Part shown: positions 27,087-36,121 of the stretch, piece after piece
How positions within the stretch are numbered: the first letter of the stretch is position 1
Layout of the letters: the number at the start of each line of letters is the position of its first letter
Source of the DNA: Planctomycetota bacterium
GTDB lineage: Bacteria > Planctomycetota > UBA1135 > GCA-002686595
NCBI GenBank assembly: GCA_023150475.1
Contig: JAKLKU010000015.1
Location: 62,001 to 126,000 of the forward strand
Direction of reading: 5' to 3'
Length of the DNA: 64,000 nucleotides
The notes under the pieces: generated by a model
Databases searched by the model: none
Told to the model about the DNA's origin: nothing
Seen by the model: only the letters and a program-made list of their open reading frames with translations
Position numbers and translations under genes: made by a program

Positions 27087-29954
27087 ATGTCGAGCTACAA
27101 GAATCCCGCGCACGAAGCCGCTTGGGTCACGCGGCTCGTGATCTTCGCCGTCGTGATCGCGCTCTGCGCCGCCGCTGCGACGGCGCAAGAGAACGCGAAG
27201 TGCCTCGAGTGCCACGGCGTCACCGGCCTTGCGATGGATCGCGGGGGCCGCCAAGTGTCGCTCCACGTCGATGCCGCGCGTTTCGGCGAGAGCGTGCACA
27301 AGGCGTTCGATTGCGTCGCCTGCCACACCGATCTCTCCGGCGTCGAGGAGTACCCGCACGAGAAGAACCTCGCGCGCGTCGACTGCACCGAGTGCCACGA
27401 CGACGAGGACGGACCGGTCGCGGCGTGGCGCGCGAGCACGCACGGGAAGCTCGCCGAAGCAGGCAATCCGCTCGCGCCGCTCTGCCAGGACTGTCACGGC
27501 AACCACTACGTGCTGCGGCTCAAGGATCCGAACTCCTCGATCTCGCCGTTCAACGTGCCCGGCATGTGCGCGCAGTGTCACGCGGAAGGCGCCGCGGTCG
27601 AACGCGCGTACGACGTGCCGCAAGAGCAGGTCTTCCAACGCTACAAGGACTCGATCCACGGCGAAGGTCTCTACAAGCAAGGCCTCACCGTCACTGCGGT
27701 CTGCACGAGTTGCCACACCGGCCACAACGTGCTTCCTCACACCGATCCGAAGTCGACGATCCACGCCGACAACGTCGTCAGGACCTGCGAGCAGTGCCAC
27801 GGCCAGATCGAGCAAGTGCACCGCAAGGTGATCGCGGGCGAGCTCTGGGAGAAGGAAGGCGTCGTGCCGCTCTGCGTCGAGTGCCACTCGCCGCACGAGA
27901 TCCGCAAGGTCTACTACAACACGAACATGGCCAACGCGGACTGCCTGCGTTGCCACTCCGCGCCCGACGTCAAAGCGTCCTCCGACGGTCGTTCGCTGTT
28001 CGTCGACGCCGCAGAGCACGAGCGCTCGATCCACGGCCGTCAGAGCGTGTCGTGCGCGCAATGTCACACCGGTGCGTCGCCGTCGGTCGAACGTTCGTGC
28101 GCGACGATCACGACCAAGGTCGACTGCGCGGTCTGCCACGAAGCGCAATCGAACGACTACCAGCGCGCGCGCCACGGTGCGCTTCACGCGGCAGGCGATC
28201 CGAACGCGCCGACCTGCATCGACTGTCACGGCAAACACGCGATCCTGGAGCACGCGATCCCCGAAGCGGCGACGCCGGAGCTCAAGGAGCTCGTCCGCAC
28301 CTCGCCGACGTACAGCCGCAACGTGCCCGAGCTCTGCGCTCGTTGCCACCGCGACGGCGCGCCCGCCGCGCAACGCTACATGGGCCCGGAGACCGGGATC
28401 ATCGAGAAGTACTCGGTGTCGATCCACGGCCAAGGCCTGCTCGAGTCCGGCCTCGTGGTCACCGCGGTCTGCACCGACTGCCACACGTCGCACAAGGAGC
28501 TCCCCGCGAGCGACCCCGAGTCGTCGGTCCACCCGAGCAACATCGCGCAGACGTGCGGTCAATGCCACGACGGCATCTACGAGCAGTTCCAACAGAGCAT
28601 CCACTCGAAGACCGGCAACCCGGACTACGTGCAGTTGCGCGACATGCCGCCGCTGCCGGAGTGCAACGACTGCCACTCTTCGCACACGATGGGCCGCACC
28701 GACGACGCGAGCTTCAAGCTCGGCGTGATGGAGCAGTGCGGCAAGTGCCACGAGGACATCACCGAGTCCTACTTCGAGACGTACCACGGCAAGGCGACCG
28801 CGCTCGGCGACACGACACGCGCCAAGTGCTACGACTGCCACGGCGCGCACGACATCAAGAGCCACACCGATCCGAAGTCGCACCTCTCGGAAGCGAACAT
28901 CGTCGAGACGTGCGGCAAGTGCCACGAGGATTCACACGCGCAGTTCGCGGGCTTCCTGACGCACGCGACGCACCGCGACAAGGAACGCTACCCGACGCTG
29001 TACTGGGTCTTCGTCGGCATGACCGTGTTGCTCGTCGGCACGTTCGCGTTCTTCTGGTTGCACACCGCGATCTGGCTGCCGCGCTCGTGGAAGTTGCGCG
29101 ACACCTACCGAGCGCACGTCGCGAAGGCCGAAGGCGAGAAACACTTCGCCCGCTTCACGCCCTACCAGCGTGCGACGCACTTGACCGTGATCCTGAGCTT
29201 CTTCGGGCTCGCGATCACCGGGATGATGCTCAAGTTCTCGAACACCGAGTGGGCCCACGCGCTGTCGAGGATCTTCGGCGGCATCGACGGCGCCGGTTGG
29301 GTGCACCGCGTCTGCGCGATCGCCACGTTCGGGTACATGGGCGCACACCTCTGGGACGTCATCACGCGCTTCCGCAAGACGAAGAAGAGCTTGAAGGAGT
29401 TCTTCTTCGGCGCCGATTCGCTGATGCCGAAGTGGAGCGACGTCATCGAGCTCGTCGCGACGCTGAAGTGGTTCCTCGGCCGTGGTCCGGCGCCGCGTTA
29501 CGGCCGCTGGACGTACTGGGAAAAGTTCGACTACCTGGCCGTGTTCTGGGGCGTCGTCGTGATCGGCACCACCGGGCTCTGCCTCTGGTTCCCGGAGGAG
29601 TTCACGCGCGTCCTGCCGGGTTGGTCGATCAACGTCGCGACGATCATCCACAGCGACGAAGCGCTGCTCGCGACCGGCTTCATCTTCACGATCCACTTCT
29701 TCAACACGCACTTCCGGCCCGAGAAGTTCCCGATGGATCCGGTGATCTTCACCGGCTCGATGGGCCTCTCGGAACTGAAGCACGACCGTCCGGCGCTCTA
29801 CGAGCAGCTGGTGGCGAGCGGTGAGCTCGAGAAGCACCTCGTCGCGCCGCCGACGCCCGCGCTGTCGAAAGCCGCGCGCATCTTCGGCCTCACCGCCCTG
29901 GTCGTCGGTCTCACGCTCGCCGCGTTGATCGCGTGGGCGATGATCGCGGCCTGA
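27087..29954 (+). CDS. 19-haem cytochrome c fused to a cytochrome b membrane domain
   Basis: 955 aa; AGGAG lies about 10 bases before the ATG at 27087. After the leader (WVTRLVIFAVVIALCAAAAT) nineteen CXXCH motifs run from CLECH to the last CGKCH. The haem part has an internal repeat: units such as SIHGEGLYKQGLTVTAVCTS and SIHGQGLLESGLVVTAVCTD recur with their flanks, and the 13-haem protein has one copy. The C-terminal 300 residues are cytochrome b-like with His in THLTVILSFFGLAIT, WVHRVCAIATFGYMGAHLWD and IHSDEALLATGFIFTIHFFN. A quinol oxidase feeding a long periplasmic haem wire is inferred. A strong hairpin follows the gene. Confidence 0.9.
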   Translation: MSSYKNPAHEAAWVTRLVIFAVVIALCAAAATAQENAKCLECHGVTGLAMDRGGRQVSLHVDAARFGESVHKAFDCVACHTDLSGVEEYPHEKNLARVDCTECHDDEDGPVAAWRASTHGKLAEAGNPLAPLCQDCHGNHYVLRLKDPNSSISPFNVPGMCAQCHAEGAAVERAYDVPQEQVFQRYKDSIHGEGLYKQGLTVTAVCTSCHTGHNVLPHTDPKSTIHADNVVRTCEQCHGQIEQVHRKVIAGELWEKEGVVPLCVECHSPHEIRKVYYNTNMANADCLRCHSAPDVKASSDGRSLFVDAAEHERSIHGRQSVSCAQCHTGASPSVERSCATITTKVDCAVCHEAQSNDYQRARHGALHAAGDPNAPTCIDCHGKHAILEHAIPEAATPELKELVRTSPTYSRNVPELCARCHRDGAPAAQRYMGPETGIIEKYSVSIHGQGLLESGLVVTAVCTDCHTSHKELPASDPESSVHPSNIAQTCGQCHDGIYEQFQQSIHSKTGNPDYVQLRDMPPLPECNDCHSSHTMGRTDDASFKLGVMEQCGKCHEDITESYFETYHGKATALGDTTRAKCYDCHGAHDIKSHTDPKSHLSEANIVETCGKCHEDSHAQFAGFLTHATHRDKERYPTLYWVFVGMTVLLVGTFAFFWLHTAIWLPRSWKLRDTYRAHVAKAEGEKHFARFTPYQRATHLTVILSFFGLAITGMMLKFSNTEWAHALSRIFGGIDGAGWVHRVCAIATFGYMGAHLWDVITRFRKTKKSLKEFFFGADSLMPKWSDVIELVATLKWFLGRGPAPRYGRWTYWEKFDYLAVFWGVVVIGTTGLCLWFPEEFTRVLPGWSINVATIIHSDEALLATGFIFTIHFFNTHFRPEKFPMDPVIFTGSMGLSELKHDRPALYEQLVASGELEKHLVAPPTPALSKAARIFGLTALVVGLTLAALIAWAMIAA

Positions 29955-29973
29955 GGGAACGAGTCACACGCAA

Positions 29974-30006
29974 CGCGTCGCACGACCGCGGTGGTCGTGC
30001 GACGCG
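29974..30006 (+). terminator. Strong hairpin terminator after the 19-haem cytochrome gene
   Basis: Perfect 14-bp inverted repeat, cgcgtcgcacgacc and ggtcgtgcgacgcg, with a 5-base loop. It begins 20 bases after the stop at 29954. No T-run. It lies between this gene and the convergent kinase-like gene. Confidence 0.75.
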
Positions 30007-30120
30007 CACGTGACCGGTGCCGCGACCGGCGCGTCGCGGCACGTCCGGAGCGCCTGCGCTCTGCCCCGCCGACGCGTGAGGGTGATGCGCGGGCGTTGGC
30101 GCGACGCGGGCGGCTTCACC

Positions 30121-30150
30121 GGCCCGCGCCGGCCCGCGCCGGCCCGCGCC
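30121..30150. repeat. 10-bp direct repeat near the convergent gene ends
   Basis: Three perfect copies of ggcccgcgcc just downstream of the P-loop kinase gene (- strand). Each unit is self-complementary in part, so the array could fold. Confidence 0.7.
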
Positions 30151-30153
30151 GAC

Positions 30154-30657
30154 TCACGGCACCGAAGGCGCCTCGCGGCAGTGGCGTTTCGCGCCACGAT
30201 GCGCTTCGAAGAGGCGCAGGTGCGCGCGATACGACCACGCGTCGTCGCGCGTGTAGTAGCTCGTGACCCACGCCTGCAAGTCGGCGAGCTTCTCGTCCTG
30301 CTCGGCTTTCGAAGCGTACTTGTGCGGCTCCCACGGCCGGCGGCGGTTGTGCGCGAGGCACGCTTCGAGCCCGGGGTCGAGGAAGACGAGCTCCGTGCAA
30401 CGCGGCGCGGCCGCTTCGACGAGCTCGCCGTAACAACCTTCGATCACCCAACGCTCGTGCGCGTCGAGGAACTCGGCGAGCGAACGCAGGACGTCCGCGC
30501 GCGGCCGCTCGACCGCGACCTTGCCCGGCTCCCAGACGATCGAGTCGAGGTCGAGGTGCGCGAGCCGATGCTTCACCGCAGCAGCGCGCGCAAACGTGCT
30601 CTTCCCAGACCCCGAATTGCCGAACACCAAGAGCCGCATCTCCCGCAAGCCCGCCAT
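30154..30657 (-). CDS. P-loop kinase-like protein (shikimate/adenylate kinase fold)
   Basis: 167 aa from the ATG at 30657, with AGGA upstream. Walker A is GNSGSGKS at residues 13-20, followed by LAHLDLDSIVWEPG, a D-x-D segment typical of small nucleotide or metabolite kinases. RWVIEGCYGELVEAAAPRCTELVFLDPG forms the expected second strand-helix. Families of this type are often annotated as adenylate kinase-like or FLAR1-related P-loop proteins. It lies last on the - strand, 113 bases after the decahaem gene, and need not be functionally linked. The substrate is unknown. Confidence 0.75.
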   Translation of the reverse strand: MAGLREMRLLVFGNSGSGKSTFARAAAVKHRLAHLDLDSIVWEPGKVAVERPRADVLRSLAEFLDAHERWVIEGCYGELVEAAAPRCTELVFLDPGLEACLAHNRRRPWEPHKYASKAEQDEKLADLQAWVTSYYTRDDAWSYRAHLRLFEAHRGAKRHCREAPSVP

Positions 30658-30770
30658 GGCGTCGATTCCTACCGCTCTGCCGCGCCGTACGCCACGTCGC
30701 GGCGGTGCATCGCGATCCTCGGCCTCGCTCTCGGCCTCGGTCGATCACGCGAGCCGTCGCGTTCGACCCG

Positions 30771-31682
30771 TCAATCGTCGTCGTGCTCTCCGTGGCGGTC
30801 GCGACCGCCGTCGCCTCGACCCTCGCCGCCGTGCTCGTCCGCGCTGCGATGGCACTCCACGCAATTCGTGAAGTCGCGGATGCCCTCCTCGCGATGCTCC
30901 TCGGCGACTTTGGCGGGCGTGTGCTCGTGACAGCCGTAGCACGTGTACTGCATCAGGGGCTTGCCGGACTCGTGGCAGTCCGCGCAACGCGCGGGATGGT
31001 CGCTGTCGAAACGGAAGAACCGGGAGTGGTCGAACGACGACGGCTTCCACGCCGTCGTCGTGTGACACGTGGAGCACGCGTCGGCGGACGCGCCGTGCAG
31101 CTCGTCCTTCGGCGCACGCCCCGCATGACACGCCGCGCAGTCGTCGCGTCGACCGGCGAGCAGTCGCTCGTGCGCGAAAGTCGCGGGTGTCCAAGCCTCG
31201 GTGCCGTGACACGCCGCGCACGCGCCTTCCGCCGCGACCTCGACCTGACGGTGGAGTTCGTCCGTCGGCAGCCGATCGACGTGACACGCGTGGCAGTTCG
31301 TCCGCAGGTCCATGGGCAACGCAGCGTGCTCGAACCGCGTCGCCTTGCCGGCTCCGAGTCGGCCGGCGTGCTCGGCGTGGCATGCGCTGCACTCCGCCCC
31401 AGCGGCGCGCGCTCCGACGTGCAGACGTTCGAGCGCTGGTCGCGGAGTCGTCAGCGCCGTTCCATCGACACGCGACTTGCCGATCTCGGCGACGGCGTGA
31501 CAGACAACGCACTTCTGCTCACGAACGCCGGCGAACGCGGTGTGGCAGGCGAGGCAATCGTCCGCCAGCGTCGCATGCCCGGGCTGCACACGACCGGGTT
31601 GGACCGCCGCCGACGGCGCGAGCCACGCGAGCGCGCCAGTGACGGCGAGCGTGGCGAGCAGGACCGTGACGGAGCGATTCAT
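30771..31682 (-). CDS. Exported decahaem cytochrome c
   Basis: 303 aa with a signal or anchor MNRSVTVLLATLAVTGALAW. Ten CXXCH motifs run from CLACH to CVECH. Spacing alternates short and long pairs with FxH segments between (FEHAALPMD, FAHERLL, FDHSRFFRFDSDH), typical of the cytochrome c7/c3 class in which upstream His serves as the distal ligand. The last 25 residues are an acidic/Gly/His disordered tail (ADEHGGEGRGDGGRDRHGEH). It is 4 bases after the dihaem-b-like gene, so they are co-translated and likely form a membrane b/periplasmic c electron-transfer pair. Confidence 0.85.
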   Translation of the reverse strand: MNRSVTVLLATLAVTGALAWLAPSAAVQPGRVQPGHATLADDCLACHTAFAGVREQKCVVCHAVAEIGKSRVDGTALTTPRPALERLHVGARAAGAECSACHAEHAGRLGAGKATRFEHAALPMDLRTNCHACHVDRLPTDELHRQVEVAAEGACAACHGTEAWTPATFAHERLLAGRRDDCAACHAGRAPKDELHGASADACSTCHTTTAWKPSSFDHSRFFRFDSDHPARCADCHESGKPLMQYTCYGCHEHTPAKVAEEHREEGIRDFTNCVECHRSADEHGGEGRGDGGRDRHGEHDDD

Positions 31683-31686
31683 GCGC

Positions 31687-32256
31687 TCACCACAGCACCA
31701 ACGTGACGACCACGTGGATCAACGACAGGCCGAGGAAGATCATCGTCAGCGGCATGTGGACGCTACGCCACTTCTGCATCGTGCCCACGAGCAACGCGAG
31801 GCCGAGCAACTCGCGTTCGAGCTCGTCTCCGGCGAGGCCGCGTTGCGCGAGCTCCGCGCGTTTGCCCGCGAGGCTCTCCTTCGCTCGCGCGAGCAAGTAC
31901 TTCCCCGTCAGTCCGCTCGCCACGACGATCACGAGCACCGCGAGCGCGAGCCACGGCACCCACGCATTGAGGTGGATGCCGCCGTGGACCAGCAGCACCA
32001 GCGCGCCGAGCCAGCCGAACGTCTCGTGGAACTGGAGCAGACGCTTCGGTGAGCCGGTCGAGATCCACTTGCGCTTGCGCAACGAGTAGACGAACGAGAC
32101 GAGCAGCAGCCCCGCGCCGACAGGCCCCAACCAACGACCGACGTCCGCGAGTCGCGCGGCGTGGAGCCCGACGTCGACGGCGACGGCGCTCGCGATCAGC
32201 GCCACGAAGATCGCGGCCGAAGGCAGGATTCGGAGTCCGATGAAGCGCGCGGCCAT
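31687..32256 (-). CDS. Small membrane cytochrome b-like protein
   Basis: 189 aa from the ATG at 32256; a GTG at 32286 would add 10 residues. Four hydrophobic helices are visible: ILPSAAIFVALIASAVAV, RWLGPVGAGLLLVSFVYSL, WLGALVLLVHGGIHLNAWVP and MIFLGLSLIHVVVTLVLW. His residues in QFHETFGWLGALVLLVHGGIH and VHMPLTMIFLGLSLIHV are placed to bind one or two b haems across helices. A charged cytoplasmic loop (ARAKESLAGKRAELAQRG) separates them. It is the likely membrane partner of the decahaem cytochrome that follows 4 bases later. The family was not firmly identified. Confidence 0.7.
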   Translation of the reverse strand: MAARFIGLRILPSAAIFVALIASAVAVDVGLHAARLADVGRWLGPVGAGLLLVSFVYSLRKRKWISTGSPKRLLQFHETFGWLGALVLLVHGGIHLNAWVPWLALAVLVIVVASGLTGKYLLARAKESLAGKRAELAQRGLAGDELERELLGLALLVGTMQKWRSVHMPLTMIFLGLSLIHVVVTLVLW

Positions 32257-32442
32257 GGGTGAGCGAACGAACGGGTCCACGCGCACGGCAAAGGTCGTTC
32301 CGACGTCATCGACGCTTCGTCACGCCCGCCCCGAGCGTGCTTGGACGCGAGCACCGGGCCAGCGCGAGCAACTTCGATCGCTCGCGCTGCAACATCGACC
32401 ATCGACACCGCGCCTCGCCCGACTGCGGCATCGGACGTGCTC

Positions 32443-32790
32443 TCAGACGAGCGCCCGGCGTGGATAGCGGCGGCGCAGAGTGCGAGTCTCGAAGAGCAGT
32501 GCAGCGAAGATCGCGAAGAGGGCGACGCCGGTGAGGATCACCGCCATGCGGACCCAGGGCTCGCCGTCGGCCATGCGGCGGGCGGCGATCAGGAGGATCT
32601 GCGCGCCCCACACCAGAGCGATGACGAGCAGCGCGAGTTGAAAGAAGCGCGCGACGCACGGTGTGCGCAGCCAGAGCAGCCCGAGCGCGAGCAGCACGAG
32701 CGGGATCAGGATGCCCATGCCGGCGCGCAGGAGGTGCGCGGAGAACACGAGGAAGCTCAGCACCGTCGGCGTGAGCAGCAGCACGACCAT
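32443..32790 (-). CDS. Small three-to-four-helix membrane protein of the cytochrome operon
   Basis: 115 aa from the ATG at 32790, two bases after the stop of the NapC-type cytochrome gene. Hydrophobic segments are VVLLLTPTVLSFLVFSAHLL, MGILIPLVLLALGLLWL, FFQLALLVIALVWGAQILLI and AVILTGVALFAIFAALLF, with a basic C-terminus. No haem motif. Position makes it an accessory or assembly subunit of the bc-type multihaem complex. Family not recognised. Confidence 0.7.
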   Translation of the reverse strand: MVVLLLTPTVLSFLVFSAHLLRAGMGILIPLVLLALGLLWLRTPCVARFFQLALLVIALVWGAQILLIAARRMADGEPWVRMAVILTGVALFAIFAALLFETRTLRRRYPRRALV

Positions 32791-32792
32791 GG

Positions 32793-34853
32793 TCACTCCG
32801 CGTGCAAGGCGGCGAGTGCTTCGGTCAGCAGCTTCTTCGCGTAGTCGAAGTTGTGTGCGCCGTTGCTGCCGTCGGCGTTCACGGCGGCGAGCGCGCGCTG
32901 CGCCTGCTCCGTGCGCTCGGCACCGACGACGCGCGACTCGAGTTCCGTTTCGACGGCGCGCGTCAACGACTCGAGCTCCGCCTTCCAGTCGAGGGCCTTC
33001 TGATCGAAGCCCTCTTCGTGGCAGATGACGCAGCTCGCCGGCTTCGGCCGCAGGATGTCCGGGGCTTCGCCGTGGCAATCGCTGCACTCCATCTCCGACA
33101 TCACGCCTTTCGCTTCGGCGAAGCCGGCGACGGCGCCGGCCAGCATCGCGTTCTGCGCCGAGTGGCAACGCGTGCAGTCGTTGGCGTCGAACTTCTCGCT
33201 CTCTTGGTGGTGACAGCTCGCGCACTGCTCGCGCGAGAACGCCGGCTTGCCGTGTTCGACCGTGCTGTGGCACTGCGAGCACTCGAAACCCTGCGCCAAG
33301 TGCTTCGCGTGCGGGAACGCCGCTTCGCCGGACCAGACGGTCGCGGGCCGTCCCGCGCCGACGTGGCATTCGCTGCAGCCGTCCTTCGAGACGAACGGGA
33401 ACCCGTCCGAGAGCGGCGCCGGGAGCTCGACGCCGAGCTCTTGCGCCGCGCGCTCCAGCCGTACGGCGCTCGCCTTCAAAGTCGCGAGTGCATACGTCGG
33501 GTTGTGGACCCCGCGCGAGCCGTCGAGCTCGAGCAACGAGACGTTGCGCTGCGCTTCGACGAGCGGCTCGACCGCCGGACTGCCTTTCGGCGTCTTGCCT
33601 TTGAGCTCCGCGAGCACGGGCTTGACGCGCTCGAGCTGCTCCCCGACCGCGTTCTGCCAGTCGCGCAGCATGCCGTCGAACTGCGGACCGTGGCAGTGGA
33701 TGCAATCGACGTTGCCTGCGGCGGCCACGATCGAAGCATGCGCTCCGTGGTGCGCGCCGCTCGAATCGTCGGGCGCGAACGCCAAGTCGCCGGCGCCGCC
33801 GTCGTCGATCACGCGTTCGCCGGACCGACCGGTGTGACACGCTTCGCACACGACGCGCGTCTGGTACATGCGACTCGGATCGTCGTCGACGCCGATCGCG
33901 CCCGTGCCTGAGTAGACGAGGCTCGCCGCATCGTGCGCGCTTTCGTGGCACACGCCGCAACCCTCTTGTTTGGTCGCTTCGGGCTTCTTCAGCGGCAGGA
34001 GACCGTGACGGATCTCGTCGTGGCACTCGAAGCACTCGACCTTGTGGTCGGTGACGTGCATCTCGTGCAGGAACTCGCGGTCGCCGAAGCGTTCGATGTG
34101 GCCTTCTTCGGCGTGACATGCGTGGCAGCGATCCTTGCGCACGACGCCGTTGCCTTCGATCACCGGGTTGTGGCACTCGCGGCAGCCGACGCCGCGCTCG
34201 ACGTAGTCGGCGTGCACGAACGGCCGGCCTTCGACGTTGACGGGCTCGGTCGGGGCGCCGTGACAGATCGTGCAATCGCTGGTCGAAGCCGGAGGCGCAC
34301 CGTCGTCGCCCGGCATGAAGTGGCACGTGATGCAGACCGTCGGCGTCACGGCGACGTGCTGGCCTTGCACCATCTGCGAGTGACAGGACGTGCAACGCAA
34401 ACGCCGTCCGCGGCGGGTCTCGAGCAAGTGGTGGCGGTGGTCGAAACTGATGTTGCCGAACATCACCGGCCCGTCGAGCATGCGCACCGAGTGGCAGCCC
34501 GAACGCATGCAGCTCGAATCCGCGACTTCGGCCCAGGGCTTCGTGCCCTGCGTGCGCGTGACGTACTTCGCGAGCTGCGACAGCGCCTTGAACTTGCCTT
34601 CGAGCGTCTCGAGTGAACCGGGCTCGTAGTGACACTCGATGCAACCGACGTCTTTGTGCCCGGAGTTCTCCCACGATTGGTAGTAGGGCTCCATGATGTG
34701 GCACGAGTTGCAGAACTCGGGCTGCGCCGTGTGGTGCACGGTCGCGTACATCATCACGCCGAGCGCGGCCGTCGCGAACAGTCCGACGACGAAGACCAGC
34801 GCGGCGAGTTCGCGCGCTCGGTCGAGCAGCCTGCGCTTCGACGCGGAGAACAT
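32793..34853 (-). CDS. NapC/NirT-anchored cytochrome with 17 CXXCH and one CX4CH haem site
   Basis: 686 aa. The ATG at 34853 overlaps the upstream stop by one base (TGATG); a GTG at 34856 is also possible. One membrane helix (LAALVFVVGLFATAALGVMM) is followed by the NapC signature FCNSCHIMEPYYQSW. Seventeen CXXCH follow to the C-terminus, plus CMRSGCH, a CX4CH that falls where the third NapC haem is expected. Two haem-free helical stretches (about residues 395-460 and the last 70) contain charged coiled segments. NapC-type anchors oxidise quinol; Geobacter ImcH has the same layout with seven haems. It probably takes electrons from the membrane and spans the periplasm. Confidence 0.88.
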   Translation of the reverse strand: MFSASKRRLLDRARELAALVFVVGLFATAALGVMMYATVHHTAQPEFCNSCHIMEPYYQSWENSGHKDVGCIECHYEPGSLETLEGKFKALSQLAKYVTRTQGTKPWAEVADSSCMRSGCHSVRMLDGPVMFGNISFDHRHHLLETRRGRRLRCTSCHSQMVQGQHVAVTPTVCITCHFMPGDDGAPPASTSDCTICHGAPTEPVNVEGRPFVHADYVERGVGCRECHNPVIEGNGVVRKDRCHACHAEEGHIERFGDREFLHEMHVTDHKVECFECHDEIRHGLLPLKKPEATKQEGCGVCHESAHDAASLVYSGTGAIGVDDDPSRMYQTRVVCEACHTGRSGERVIDDGGAGDLAFAPDDSSGAHHGAHASIVAAAGNVDCIHCHGPQFDGMLRDWQNAVGEQLERVKPVLAELKGKTPKGSPAVEPLVEAQRNVSLLELDGSRGVHNPTYALATLKASAVRLERAAQELGVELPAPLSDGFPFVSKDGCSECHVGAGRPATVWSGEAAFPHAKHLAQGFECSQCHSTVEHGKPAFSREQCASCHHQESEKFDANDCTRCHSAQNAMLAGAVAGFAEAKGVMSEMECSDCHGEAPDILRPKPASCVICHEEGFDQKALDWKAELESLTRAVETELESRVVGAERTEQAQRALAAVNADGSNGAHNFDYAKKLLTEALAALHAE

Positions 34854-36121
34854 CACGCGCCTCCTGACCCCACTGCGGCGCGACGGGCACGTCCGCGGAT
34901 CTCGCGAGCGTACATGCCGAGCATCAGGCCGAAGACCACGGTGAGCCCAAGGAAGATCCCGGTGAAGATGCGCCGATCGCGGAAGACGCGGTTCTTCGTC
35001 GCGAGGCTGTCGCGCGTTTGCGCGACCATGCCTTTGCCGCGCTCGAGGACGTCGTCGAGCAGCACCGGCGACAGTGCGTGGGTCATCGCTCGTGCTCGGA
35101 CGAGCAGACCACGTGCGTCGTCGAGGTAACCACGCTCTTCACCCAGGAAGAGCCCGCGCTCGCCGGCGGCGCGTACGTCGCGTTCGGCCTCTTCGATCGT
35201 CGCGGCGAGTCGTTCGACGTCGTCGAAGAGTTTCTGTCCGACCGTCCGCGCCGGGTCGTCGACGGCGTGACACGAACCGCAGTGCCCGGCGTCCTCGCCG
35301 AGGAACATCGCGGGCCCGGGCGGAGTCACCGCGTGGTTTCCGTGACACGAAACGCATTCGACGGCAGCCGACGAACCGGGGTTGCGCGCGTGTGGGCTCT
35401 GCTTGAAGTGTGCGTCGACGGTCGAGTGGCAGTTGCCGCAGACGAACTCGACGTCGTCGACGCGCGGCGGCAACGCGCCGTGCGATCCGTGGCAGTCTGC
35501 GCACGCCGGCGCGGCGCGGTGGCCGAGCTCGAGCAGCGCCTTGCCGTGCACGGACGTCCTGTACTCCGCCGCTTGGTCGGCGGGCAAACCGTACTTCGCC
35601 ATCAACTGGGCGTCGGAGTGACACCCGCCGCAAGTCGCGACTTGTTTGGTCGGGTGCGCGGGCGAGAGCGGGTCCTTGACCGAGTAGACGTCGTGGCTCG
35701 AGTGGCAGCTGACGCACGTCGCCACGCCGGCGGTCGGGTCTTCCGTCAACGTGCGGCCGTGGCCGCTCGTCCAATAGAGTGAGAGCTGATCGGTGCGCAG
35801 TCCGAACGCGCGCATCGCATCGACGTCGGAGTGGCAGTTGCCACAGAGCTCGACTTTCGCGCGGGGGCTCTTCAGGTCCTTCAAGTGCTCACCGTGCGCG
35901 GCCGCGACGTCGAGCGCACCGGACGTGCCTCCGTGGCAGGTGATGCACGTGACGCCGGCACGCTCGTGCACGCTCGCCTGGAAGACGCGCGCTTCCTTGC
36001 CGTGACAGGTCACGCAGTTCGCCGCGGGGCTGTCTTGCGTCGAGCTCCCCGCGAACGCGGCGGGTGCGAGCGCGAGCACCGCGAACGCCGTGAGGCGCGA
36101 GAGGCGCATGCGAGCGCTCAT
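34853..36121 (-). CDS. Nonahaem cytochrome c with C-terminal membrane anchor
   Basis: 422 aa from the ATG at 36121, which overlaps the previous stop (ATGA). A signal peptide (LTAFAVLALAPAAFAGS) is followed by nine CXXCH from CVTCH to CGSCH. Repeated patterns such as YRTSVHGKALLELGHRAAPA and SVHERAGV place His for bis-His ligation. The C-terminal third is haem-free, charged and helical (RLAATIEEAERDVRAAGERG) and ends in a membrane helix (TGIFLGLTVVFGLMLGMY). In a bc-type operon this protein takes the position of cytochrome c1 or f. Confidence 0.88.
   Translation of the reverse strand: MSARMRLSRLTAFAVLALAPAAFAGSSTQDSPAANCVTCHGKEARVFQASVHERAGVTCITCHGGTSGALDVAAAHGEHLKDLKSPRAKVELCGNCHSDVDAMRAFGLRTDQLSLYWTSGHGRTLTEDPTAGVATCVSCHSSHDVYSVKDPLSPAHPTKQVATCGGCHSDAQLMAKYGLPADQAAEYRTSVHGKALLELGHRAAPACADCHGSHGALPPRVDDVEFVCGNCHSTVDAHFKQSPHARNPGSSAAVECVSCHGNHAVTPPGPAMFLGEDAGHCGSCHAVDDPARTVGQKLFDDVERLAATIEEAERDVRAAGERGLFLGEERGYLDDARGLLVRARAMTHALSPVLLDDVLERGKGMVAQTRDSLATKNRVFRDRRIFTGIFLGLTVVFGLMLGMYAREIRGRARRAAVGSGGA

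Noticed and set aside
30771..31682. CRISPR-like or gene-scale repeats from the regularly spaced CXXCH codons
   Set aside because: The periodicity comes from haem-binding codons; the spacers and flanks are ordinary coding sequence.
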